A DNA stretch of 5,163 nt from Opitutales bacterium (GTDB lineage: Bacteria; Verrucomicrobiota; Verrucomicrobiia; Opitutales; T3Sed10-336): contig SLOW01000164.1 in the NCBI GenBank assembly GCA_007132315.1, forward strand, positions 1 through 5,163, written 5' to 3'. Position numbers and translations under genes: made by a program. This document shows positions 1 to 5,163 of this stretch, piece after piece. Numbering within the stretch: the first letter of the stretch is position 1; each line of letters starts with the position of its first letter. Under the pieces are notes generated by a model that was not told where the DNA came from, ran no database searches, and worked only from the letters and a program-made list of their open reading frames with translations.

Positions 1-74
1 ACGTACTCCAGTACTATCCCTGCGCCGGTTTTGGGTCCGCCTTGCCAGCCGAACTTCTGCGATTTTTGCAACAT
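1..74 (-). CDS. Possible start of a partial, unidentified CDS running off the left edge
   Basis: Downstream of cysQ on the same strand, an ATG at 74-72 opens a frame of 24 codons with no stop before the window edge. The peptide begins MLQKSQKFGW and continues with a Gly-rich stretch. The gap to the cysQ stop is 28 bases, a spacing that would suit an operon. There is no Shine-Dalgarno sequence in front of it, and codon third positions are less G/C-rich than in the neighbours (ATA, GTA and several NNA codons), which argues against a gene. I do not recognise the peptide. It is listed because it is the only plausible content of the first 102 bases, where I see no clear terminator. Confidence 0.25.
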   Translation of the reverse strand, partial: MLQKSQKFGWQGGPKTGAGIVLEY

Positions 75-102
75 CAGGGTAGACAGGCGTCGGCCCGCCC
101 CG

Positions 103-906
103 CTATTTCGGTTGCAGGTTGGCCAGGACGTCGTCGGCGAGTGCGGGGTCGCCGGCTGTGAGCAGGGGCGGATTGCGGAGGCTTTCCTTGTTGTAGTGCA
201 GGGAGGTTCCGTTCAGGGTCAGGACCCGGCCGCCGGCGGATTCGACCACACACTGGGCGGCGGCGACATCCCACTCCATGGTGGGCACGTCGCGCAGGTA
301 GAGGTCGGCCGCGCCTTCGGCCACCAAGCAGAATTTGAGCGAGCTGCCCATGCTGGTCGCGGTGGCGTCGGGGTAGCGGGCGAGGAGTTCCTGGACTTGG
401 GGTCCGGCGTGGTCGCGGCTGGCGACGATGGTCAAGGCGGCCTCCGGGCCCTTCTCCGCCGGTGCGGAACGGACCCGGATCGCCTGCGCCTCGCGGTTTT
501 CGATCTCCTTCCACGCGCCGCGGCCGCTTTCCGCGAAATAGGTCCGGTCGCGCGCCGGAACGTGGATCACCCCGAGCACCGGTTGACCGTCCCGGATCAG
601 CGCGATATTGACCGTGAACTCGCCCGTTTGTTTGATGAACTCCTTGGTCCCGTCGAGCGGATCCACGAGCCAGAAGCGCTTCCAGGCGCGCCGCTCCCGG
701 ATCTCCGACTCATCCGATTCCTCGGAAAGGACCGGTATGGCGGGGTCGAGGGACTGCAACCGGCGGCAGATGAGCGTGTGGGCGGCGCGATCGGCCTGGG
801 TGAGCGGTGAATCGTCCGCCTTGGCTTCCACCCGACCGGCCCGGCCGTAGTACTTGAGGATTTCCTGACCCGCTTCGCGGCAAATGCTCTTGATGTCTTC
901 GATCAT
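103..906 (-). CDS. cysQ: 3'(2'),5'-bisphosphate nucleotidase, CysQ type (inositol monophosphatase superfamily)
   Basis: Predicted 267-residue cytoplasmic Mg2+-dependent phosphatase that hydrolyses 3'-phosphoadenosine 5'-phosphate (PAP) to AMP, clearing the by-product of PAPS reduction or sulfotransferase reactions. The superfamily metal-site motifs are visible in order: KADDSPLTQAD at 29-39 (typical of CysQ), SEES at 61-64, the signature DPLDGTKEF at 82-90 (D82, D85), and EWDVAAAQ at 211-218 with the following ESAGG. Length matches the family (about 245-275). An in-frame extension stays open upstream to 1191, but the start at 906 is chosen because MIEDIKSICREAG is the usual family N-terminus. 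It also overlaps the upstream stop as ATGA, implying translational coupling to the membrane protein gene before it. The motif set favours CysQ over a plain inositol monophosphatase; exact substrate preference is inferred. Confidence 0.93.
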   Translation of the reverse strand: MIEDIKSICREAGQEILKYYGRAGRVEAKADDSPLTQADRAAHTLICRRLQSLDPAIPVLSEESDESEIRERRAWKRFWLVDPLDGTKEFIKQTGEFTVNIALIRDGQPVLGVIHVPARDRTYFAESGRGAWKEIENREAQAIRVRSAPAEKGPEAALTIVASRDHAGPQVQELLARYPDATATSMGSSLKFCLVAEGAADLYLRDVPTMEWDVAAAQCVVESAGGRVLTLNGTSLHYNKESLRNPPLLTAGDPALADDVLANLQPK

Positions 907-1508
907 TCTTCCAGGGATCCGTGGATCGAGGCGATCGCCAGCCCGCGTTTGGTGGTGAAGGCGTAAACGATCGGCAGCACCGTCAGGGCGCAAGTAAGGA
1001 GGAGCATCAGGGAGATACCCCCGACGAAATAACCGAACGCTCCAATGATCACACCCGTGGTGATGAGGAAAGCTTCGGCACTGTTTGTCACGCGGCCGAT
1101 AACGAGCCCCGCCAGGGCTCCGTAGAGGACGATCCACCAATCGTAGAGAACCATGCTTATTCCCACGACCATGAACGCCGGCGCCAGGCAATACAGGTGG
1201 CGGCGGCGGTAATAGGTGTTGAGCATCAGCCCGAGGGCGAGGATTCCGGCGACGATGCCCAGTTCCTGGAAGTAGGTTTCCGCGCGGCGCTCAAGAGGGA
1301 AGGTGAGGTTGAAAATGAGGTACGCGCCGCCGTAACCGCGCGCCAGATCGAGCCAGTTCTGCCAGGTCAGCACGACGCCTCGCAGCGGGAAGCCGCTCGA
1401 CGGTTGGGACTCCGTCACTCGTCTGCGGATACGGCTCGTGAAAAAAAGATACGAAGGGACGCACAACAGGACGATGGAGCCAATCAGCGGCCAAAGTTCA
1501 TACTCCAT
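903..1508 (-). CDS. Polytopic membrane protein of unknown function, paralogue of the 1604-2197 product
   Basis: This 201-residue protein is of no family I recognise. About six hydrophobic segments can be read, roughly at residues 6-24, 83-98, 105-122, 124-138, 146-163 and 166-184, consistent with an inner-membrane protein. After the first segment comes a basic stretch (RIRRR, 26-30), then a motif TWQNWLDLARGY (48-59) and FPLER (70-74). Later come HLY..AP (104-110), WWIVL (124-128), GLVIGR..N..EAFL (134-148) and GAFGY (156-160). All of these recur in the protein encoded upstream; a hand alignment gives about 86 identities over about 195 positions (~44%). An in-frame TGA two codons before the ATG fixes the start at 1508 or later. 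No Shine-Dalgarno sequence is visible. The stop overlaps the cysQ start by four bases, so the pair is probably co-translated. No catalytic residues can be assigned. Confidence 0.85.
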   Translation of the reverse strand: MEYELWPLIGSIVLLCVPSYLFFTSRIRRRVTESQPSSGFPLRGVVLTWQNWLDLARGYGGAYLIFNLTFPLERRAETYFQELGIVAGILALGLMLNTYYRRRHLYCLAPAFMVVGISMVLYDWWIVLYGALAGLVIGRVTNSAEAFLITTGVIIGAFGYFVGGISLMLLLTCALTVLPIVYAFTTKRGLAIASIHGSLEE

Positions 1509-1543
1509 ATATCAGGACGGTTTCGACGGTGAAGGAAGAGAGA

Positions 1544-1577
1544 CCGGGAATCCTATCAGAAGATCGGGCCTTGGCAA
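1544..1577 (-). promoter_or_regulatory. Candidate sigma70-type promoter for the membrane protein-cysQ pair
   Basis: Reading the minus strand, TTGCCA (1577-1572, five of six with the -35 consensus) is followed after 16 bases by TAGGAT (1555-1550, four of six with the -10 consensus). A TGA directly before it resembles an extended -10. Transcription would begin near 1543, giving a leader of about 35 bases. It lies in the 95-base gap between the two paralogous membrane genes, so the downstream pair could be expressed apart from gmd. The match is by eye only. Confidence 0.35.
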
Positions 1578-1602
1578 TGGCGGAGTTCCGGGTTCGCAAT
1601 GG
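1573..1602. repeat. Direct pair of GCAATGG words, possible operator half-sites
   Basis: GCAATGG occurs at 1574-1580 and again at 1596-1602, 22 bases apart (about two helical turns). The first copy overlaps the candidate -35 element at 1572-1577. The longer form GGCAATGGCGG (1573-1583) reappears exactly, in reverse orientation, at 3444-3454 in the gmd/regulator gap. A regulatory role is inference; chance has not been excluded. Confidence 0.25.
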
Positions 1603-1603
1603 T

Positions 1604-2197
1604 TCATCGGTGGGGGGCCAGCAGGCTTTCCTGTGCGGCGAAAGCGATCGCCACCGGCAGCACCAGCAGTGCGGACACCAGCAAGAGTTCGATCCGGATC
1701 CCGTAAACGAGGTATCCGAACGCGCCGACCACGACGGCGGTGATCATGAGAAACGCTTCCGACGTGTTCGCCAGCCGGCCGAGGACGAGTCCGGCGATGA
1801 CGCCGTGCAGCACGATCCACCACGCGAACACGGCGCTGGCGACGCCCACCAGAAAAAAGAGGGGCGCGACGGCGTACAGGTGGTGCCGGTAGTACAGAAC
1901 CTGAACCAGCACGGCCATGACGAGAACGACCCCGAGCGCGCCGAGCTCGTAGTAGTACGCGTCTCCCAGATCCCGCTCCAGCGGGAACGTGTGGGCGTAA
2001 AGCAGGTGGGCGCCGAGATAGCCGCGCACCCCGTCAAACCAGTTTTGCCAGGTCGAAAAGATTCGCCCGAGCCGCAGGCCGTTGGAGCCCTGCGCGTCCT
2101 GGATTCGGCTGTGCATCGTGCCGGAGAAAAACAGGTAGCCGGGAGGCCAGAGCAGCAGCACGGAAACGATGAGGAGGATGGGGTCGAATTGCATCAT
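1604..2197 (-). CDS. Polytopic membrane protein of unknown function, upstream member of the tandem paralogous pair
   Basis: This 197-residue protein is unrecognised as to family. It has the same layout as its neighbour at 903-1508: an N-terminal hydrophobic segment (about 6-24), a polar stretch with STWQNWFDGVRGY (48-60) and FPLER (71-75), then about five further hydrophobic segments. These carry HHLY..AP (105-112), WWIVL (126-130), GLVLGR..N..EAFL (136-150), GAFGY (158-162) and a Leu/Val-rich last segment (171-186). Variation is spread along the whole length while the motifs are held, so both copies look intact and under selection. The start has two adjacent ATG codons (2197 and 2194) and no Shine-Dalgarno sequence. 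It lies 75 bases after gmd on the same strand. Six or so membrane spans and the conserved Trp/Arg/Glu positions could fit a transporter or polysaccharide-handling protein, but that is only a guess. Confidence 0.85.
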   Translation of the reverse strand: MMQFDPILLIVSVLLLWPPGYLFFSGTMHSRIQDAQGSNGLRLGRIFSTWQNWFDGVRGYLGAHLLYAHTFPLERDLGDAYYYELGALGVVLVMAVLVQVLYYRHHLYAVAPLFFLVGVASAVFAWWIVLHGVIAGLVLGRLANTSEAFLMITAVVVGAFGYLVYGIRIELLLVSALLVLPVAIAFAAQESLLAPHR

Positions 2198-2231
2198 AAT
2201 GGTAATATTATCTGGAGACCTGTTCGGTCGA
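2198..2231 (-). promoter_or_regulatory. Possible promoter placing the transcript start at or near the membrane protein ATG
   Basis: An A/T-rich stretch stands out from the GC-rich surroundings. On the minus strand it reads GATAATATT, with a -10-like TAATAT at 2210-2205 only seven bases before the ATG at 2197. A weak -35-like TCGACC sits at 2231-2226, 15 bases upstream. If used, transcription would begin about at the A of the start codon, giving a leaderless mRNA, which would fit the missing Shine-Dalgarno sequence. The -35 is poor and spacing short, so this is tentative. Confidence 0.25.
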
Positions 2232-2240
2232 GAGCGGTTG

Positions 2241-2270
2241 AAAAACGCCTGAACCCGCGGCGGCCACGGG
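2241..2270 (-). terminator. Weak hairpin with displaced T-run just after gmd
   Basis: Three bases past the gmd stop region, the minus strand can form a seven-base stem (2270-2264 with 2260-2254, one G-T pair) around a three-base loop. A run of five T follows at 2245-2241, but eight bases separate it from the stem, more than in a standard intrinsic terminator. It could cause partial termination between gmd and the membrane genes. Confidence 0.25.
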
Positions 2271-2272
2271 CC

Positions 2273-3310
2273 TCATTTGGAGGCCCGCGCGGCTTCCTGT
2301 TCGCGGAAACGCGCGTATCCGGCCTCCTCCTCGGCGAGCTTGAGGTCGTGTTCGACCATCAGCTTGACCAGTTCCTTGAATGTGTACTTGGGCTCCCAGC
2401 CCAGTTGCTTGCGGGCTTTGGACGGGTCTCCCACCAGCAGATCGACCTCGGCCGGCCGTTCGTACCGGGGGTCGTGTTTGACGTACTGTTCCCAGTCCAG
2501 ATCGAGCAGCCCGAACGCATCTTCGCAGAACTCGCGCACGCTGTGGGCCTCGCCGGTGGCCACCACGTAATCGTCGGGCCGGTCCTGCTGGAGCATCAGC
2601 CACATCATTTCCACGTATTCCCGGGCGTAACCCCAGTCGCGTTTGGCGTCGAGGTTCCCCATGTACAGCGCGTCCTGCAGGCCCATCTTGATCCGGGTGG
2701 CGGCGCGGGTGATCTTGCGGGTGACGAAGGTCTCGCCGCGCCGGGGCGACTCGTGGTTGAAGAGAATGCCGTTGCTGGCGTGCAGGTTGTAGGACTCGCG
2801 GTAGTTCACCGTGAGCCAGTAGGCGTAAACCTTGGCGCAGCCGTAGGGCGAGCGCGGCCAGAAGGGCGTCGTCTCGCGCTGGGGAACTTCCTGGACCTTG
2901 CCGAACATTTCCGAGGACGACGCCTGGTAGAAGCGGACCTTTTTCACCAGACCCGCTTCGCGGATCGCCTCCAGGATCCGGAGCGAACCGAGCCCGTCCA
3001 CGTCGCCGGTGTATTCCGGAATATCGAAGGAAACCCGCACGTGACTCTGGGCGCCCAGGTGATAAATCTCGTCCGGCGCCAGTTCGTAGAGTAGTTTCAC
3101 CATCTGCACCGAATCGGCGAGGTCGCCGTAATGCAGGATCAAACGCGCGTCGGCGGCGTGGGGATCCTGGTAGAGGTGGTCGATCCGGTCGGTGTTGAAG
3201 GTCGAAGCCCGCCGGATGATGCCGTGGACTTCGTAACCCTTTTCGAGGAGAATCTCAGCCAGGTAGGATCCGTCCTGTCCGGTGATTCCGGTGATGAGCG
3301 CTTTCTTCAT
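2273..3310 (-). CDS. gmd: GDP-mannose 4,6-dehydratase
   Basis: This 345-residue cytoplasmic extended-SDR enzyme converts GDP-D-mannose to GDP-4-keto-6-deoxy-D-mannose, the branch point to GDP-L-fucose, GDP-D-rhamnose and related deoxysugars. The Rossmann motif GITGQDG is at 8-14, followed by the NADP-binding RRAS at 33-36. LGAQSHV is at 85-91 and YQASSSEMFG at 128-137, giving Ser132 (Thr in the E. coli enzyme) and Glu134. The YxxxK pair is Y156/K160 in SPYGCAKVYAYW. FNHESPRRGETFVTRKI (184-200) and RDWGYAREYV (224-233) are typical of GMD. Length and motifs look complete. The first ATG gives the canonical MKKALITGITGQDG start; no Shine-Dalgarno sequence precedes it. Neither fcl/wcaG nor rmd, the usual next-step genes, is in the window, so the final sugar cannot be named. 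It is divergent from the regulator gene. Confidence 0.97.
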   Translation of the reverse strand: MKKALITGITGQDGSYLAEILLEKGYEVHGIIRRASTFNTDRIDHLYQDPHAADARLILHYGDLADSVQMVKLLYELAPDEIYHLGAQSHVRVSFDIPEYTGDVDGLGSLRILEAIREAGLVKKVRFYQASSSEMFGKVQEVPQRETTPFWPRSPYGCAKVYAYWLTVNYRESYNLHASNGILFNHESPRRGETFVTRKITRAATRIKMGLQDALYMGNLDAKRDWGYAREYVEMMWLMLQQDRPDDYVVATGEAHSVREFCEDAFGLLDLDWEQYVKHDPRYERPAEVDLLVGDPSKARKQLGWEPKYTFKELVKLMVEHDLKLAEEEAGYARFREQEAARASK

Positions 3311-3515
3311 GGTTGGTCGATTGCGGAGGAAAAATGATCTGAATGCGGGACTTTAAGGCGCGACAGCGGGAAAAGGCAATGCTCGTCAACGGGGGGATGA
3401 TGGCAAGGATTCACGAGCCGTCGAGAAGCGAACGGCCCCTCGTCCGCCATTGCCCTCCGGCCCGTTGCCGCCACGGCGGAGCAAGACCCTCCAAGGCGCG
3501 CCGCTTCATTTTTTA
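3311..3515. promoter_or_regulatory. Divergent intergenic region between gmd and the regulator gene
   Basis: This gap of about 205 bases separates head-to-head genes, so promoters for both directions should lie here. On the minus strand a TTGACG at 3389-3384 resembles a -35 element, but no good -10 follows at 16-18 bases. On the plus strand I see no convincing promoter. A T-rich patch (3506-3517) lies directly before the likely regulator start. An inverted pair GGCAATG (3375-3381) / CATTGCC (3448-3454) lies within it and could bind the neighbouring regulator. Confidence 0.5.
3375..3454. repeat. Widely spaced inverted pair GGCAATG / CATTGCC
   Basis: GGCAATG at 3375-3381 faces its reverse complement CATTGCC at 3448-3454, with 66 bases between. 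The second arm belongs to an 11-base word, CCGCCATTGCC (3444-3454), also found reversed at 1573-1583. The position in the divergent gap suits an operator, but the arms are short and the spacing is too wide for a single dimer site. Confidence 0.22.
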
Positions 3516-4082
3516 TTGAAATCTTTTCGTTGTGCCGGCAGGCTCCGGGCCATCGAATCGGCCGAAACAGAATCCAACAACGGAAAGGCGGCGCTTTCCT
3601 CGCAACCGGGAACCCGTGAGCTCATCGAGCGCGAGGTGGGGGAGGTTTTTGTGCGTGCGGCCCGTTTGGTGGGGGTGCCGCGGTCGGTGGGGGACATCTT
3701 CGGTCTCCTCTACGTGTCGTCCGAGCCGCTGAGCATGGAGCAGATCCGGACGCGCCTGGACATGAGCCTGGGGTCGGCCAGCCAGGGCTTGCGCCAGTTG
3801 CGGGCGTTTCGCGCCATCAAGGTGGTGGACGTGCCCGGCGAACGCCGGGGTCACTTCGTCGCCGAACCGAGCTTTCGGCGGCTGGTGTCCGGGTTCATCC
3901 AGGAGGAGATCCGGCCGCACCTGGAGAGCGGACAGGAGCGGCTGGAGCGGATCCGGGAACTGGTGGCGCGGATGCCCCCGGAGGAACAGGCGTTTTACCG
4001 GAAAAAGGTGGACCAGTTGGAAAAACTGCACCGCACCGGGGACCGGCTCTTGCCCATGTTGGTGAGTCTGATCAAGATCTGA
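3516..4082 (+). CDS. Winged-helix transcriptional regulator, GbsR/MarR type
   Basis: Predicted cytoplasmic DNA-binding regulator, 188 residues from the TTG at 3516. The core begins RAARLVGVPRSVGDIFGLLYVSSEPLS, as in GbsR-like MarR relatives. A helix-turn-helix (about residues 73-96) follows, with SMEQI as the leading helix and SLGSASQGLRQLR as the recognition helix. The wing VVDVPGERRGHF is at 103-114. The C-terminal part (about 124-188) is charged and helical and could form a dimerising coiled coil. The start is unsettled. The frame is open from a TTG at 3450 but has no ATG until the Met inside the HTH. TTG 3516 or an unlisted start nearer residue 40 fit the family's short N-terminus best; GTG at 3636 would cut close to the fold. 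It is 70 bases before, and collinear with, the epimerase gene, suggesting it controls that gene, itself or gmd. The effector is unknown. Confidence 0.82.
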   Translation: MKSFRCAGRLRAIESAETESNNGKAALSSQPGTRELIEREVGEVFVRAARLVGVPRSVGDIFGLLYVSSEPLSMEQIRTRLDMSLGSASQGLRQLRAFRAIKVVDVPGERRGHFVAEPSFRRLVSGFIQEEIRPHLESGQERLERIRELVARMPPEEQAFYRKKVDQLEKLHRTGDRLLPMLVSLIKI

Positions 4083-4152
4083 AACCGTCGCCACTCCTCG
4101 CGGCGGGGAGGGGCCGTCCGAGTCTTCCATCTTTACTTTCGATTTTTCGCTC

Positions 4153-5160
4153 ATGAACACACTGGTGACCGGCACCGCCGGCTTTGTAGGTTATTACGTC
4201 AGCGATCTGTTGCTTTCCCGCGGCGATGCTGTGGTCGGGATCGACAACCTCAACGACTACTACGATCCGCAACTCAAGCGCGACCGCCTGGCGCGACTGG
4301 AGGGGCGGGACGGTTTCCAGTTCCGCCGGGTGGATCTCGGCGAGCGCGCCGCGATGGAGGCGCTGTTCGACGAGGTGCGCCCGCAGGTCGTGATCCACCT
4401 GGCCGCCCAGGCGGGGGTCCGTTACTCCCTGACCCACCCCCACGCCTACGCCGAAAGCAATCTGACCGGTTTTCTGAACATTCTCGAAGGGTGCCGGCGG
4501 CACGAGGTCCGCCACCTCGTTTACGCCTCGTCCAGTTCGGTGTACGGCGCCAATGCGCGCATGCCGTTCTCCGTCCACCACAACGTCGATCACCCGCTCA
4601 GTCTCTACGCCGCCAGCAAAAAGGCCAACGAATTGATGGCCCACACCTACAGTCACCTCTACCGGATTCCCTCGACCGGACTGCGCTTCTTCACCGTTTA
4701 CGGCCCCTGGGGACGGCCCGACATGGCCTACTTCAGCTTCACCCGGGCGATCCTGAACGGGGAGCCGATCAAGGTGTTCAACCACGGCGACATGAGACGG
4801 GACTTCACCTACATCGACGATATCGCCGAAGGCGTGGTGCGCGCGGCCGACCGCCCTCCCGAAGGCGATCCCGCCTGGTCCGGCGACGAACCCGACCCCG
4901 CGACCAGCCGTGCGCCGTACCGGATCTACAACATCGGCAACAACCGTCCGGTGGCCCTGCTGCGCTTTATTGAAATCCTGGAACAGGCGCTGGGCAAACA
5001 AGCGCATAAAGAGCTCCTCCCCATGCAGCCCGGCGACGTTCCCGAAACCTACGCCGACATCGACGACCTCACCCGCGACGTCGGCTTCCGCCCCGACACC
5101 CCGATCGAGGACGGCCTCAACCGCTTCGTCACCTGGTACCGGGAGTATTATGGAAATTAG
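4153..5160 (+). CDS. NAD-dependent epimerase, probable UDP-glucuronate 4-epimerase
   Basis: This 335-residue extended-SDR enzyme is predicted to interconvert UDP-glucuronate and UDP-galacturonate in the cytoplasm for surface polysaccharide synthesis. The Rossmann motif GTAGFVG is at 7-13, with Asp31 (in GIDNLNDYYD) positioned to bind the NAD ribose. HLAAQAGVRYS is at 82-92, SSSSVYG at 126-132, and the catalytic Y152/K156 lie in SLYAASKKANE. TVYGPWGRPDMA is at 181-192, RRDFTYIDDI at 215-224 and MQPGDVPETYAD at 291-302. The VRYSL, GPWGRPDMA and MQPGDV signatures are those of the UDP-glucuronate 4-epimerase group (LpsL/Cap1J-like) rather than GalE; substrate is inferred from these. Length is normal and the gene complete. 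The start at MNTLVTGTAGFVG is canonical. The leader is pyrimidine-rich (4124-4152) with no Shine-Dalgarno sequence. It follows the regulator gene by 70 bases on the same strand, probably in one transcript. Confidence 0.94.
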   Translation: MNTLVTGTAGFVGYYVSDLLLSRGDAVVGIDNLNDYYDPQLKRDRLARLEGRDGFQFRRVDLGERAAMEALFDEVRPQVVIHLAAQAGVRYSLTHPHAYAESNLTGFLNILEGCRRHEVRHLVYASSSSVYGANARMPFSVHHNVDHPLSLYAASKKANELMAHTYSHLYRIPSTGLRFFTVYGPWGRPDMAYFSFTRAILNGEPIKVFNHGDMRRDFTYIDDIAEGVVRAADRPPEGDPAWSGDEPDPATSRAPYRIYNIGNNRPVALLRFIEILEQALGKQAHKELLPMQPGDVPETYADIDDLTRDVGFRPDTPIEDGLNRFVTWYREYYGN

Positions 5161-5163
5161 AAA

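Noticed and set aside
4..15. GTAC ... GTAC repeat near the left edge
   Set aside because: Four-base self-complementary words this close together are expected by chance.
907..1191. In-frame upstream extension of cysQ
   Set aside because: It would overlap the membrane gene by nearly 300 bases and add an Arg/Gly/His-rich segment absent from the CysQ family; the ATGA start at 906 fits better.
921..1532. A 203-codon plus-strand open frame opposite the second membrane protein
   Set aside because: Its composition (Gln/Glu/Arg/Asp-rich) is the complement of hydrophobic codons on the other strand, and the paralogy supports the minus-strand gene.
1529..3094. A 521-codon plus-strand open frame opposite the membrane protein and gmd genes
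   Set aside because: It is antisense to two genes with clear family or paralogue support, has low-complexity Gly/Val/Arg/Glu-rich content typical of GC-rich shadow frames, and shows no domain.
4094..4113. Hairpin between the regulator and the epimerase (stem CTCCTC/GAGGGG, eight-base loop)
   Set aside because: Only six pairs including a G-T, a large loop, and no T-run directly after it; too weak to call a terminator or attenuator.
3513..4175. A 220-codon minus-strand open frame opposite the regulator
   Set aside because: His/Pro/Gln-rich shadow of the regulator, whose winged-helix pattern is clear on the plus strand.
4072..5007. A 311-codon minus-strand open frame opposite the epimerase
   Set aside because: The plus strand encodes a complete epimerase with all catalytic motifs; the antisense product is Val/Gly/His-rich with no recognisable fold.

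Overview
This is a GC-rich bacterial chromosomal window. It is densely coded and holds six confidently called genes in two divergent blocks, with no RNA genes, mobile elements or CRISPR array seen. No start codon in the window has a convincing Shine-Dalgarno sequence. The GbsR/MarR-like regulator beside a sugar-nucleotide epimerase gives the impression of the Verrucomicrobiota/PVC group, but that placement is a low-confidence inference from general resemblance.

Minus-strand block, read from about 3310 down to 103. It begins with GDP-mannose 4,6-dehydratase (gmd). Two related polytopic membrane proteins of about 200 residues follow, in a family I do not recognise; they are a tandem duplicate pair. 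The block ends with a CysQ-type 3'(2'),5'-bisphosphate nucleotidase whose ATG overlaps the stop of the second membrane gene (ATGA). A further open frame may begin at 74 and run off the left edge.

Plus-strand block, 3516 to 5160. It holds a winged-helix regulator of the GbsR/MarR type with no ATG near its N-terminus, and then a UDP-glucuronate 4-epimerase-type SDR enzyme that ends three bases before the window does. The roughly 205-base gap between gmd and the regulator must hold the divergent promoters.

Taken together, the two sugar-nucleotide enzymes supply precursors for deoxyhexoses such as fucose or rhamnose (via GDP-4-keto-6-deoxymannose) and for galacturonate (via UDP-GalA). This points to the edge of a surface or exopolysaccharide precursor region, with the regulator a candidate local controller. 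CysQ clears PAP, a by-product of sulfate assimilation and of sulfotransferases. A link to sulfated polysaccharide is possible but speculative, since no sulfotransferase or glycosyltransferase lies in the window. The least explained content is the tandem membrane-protein pair. A short GCAATG/CATTGC motif also occurs four times, always between genes.
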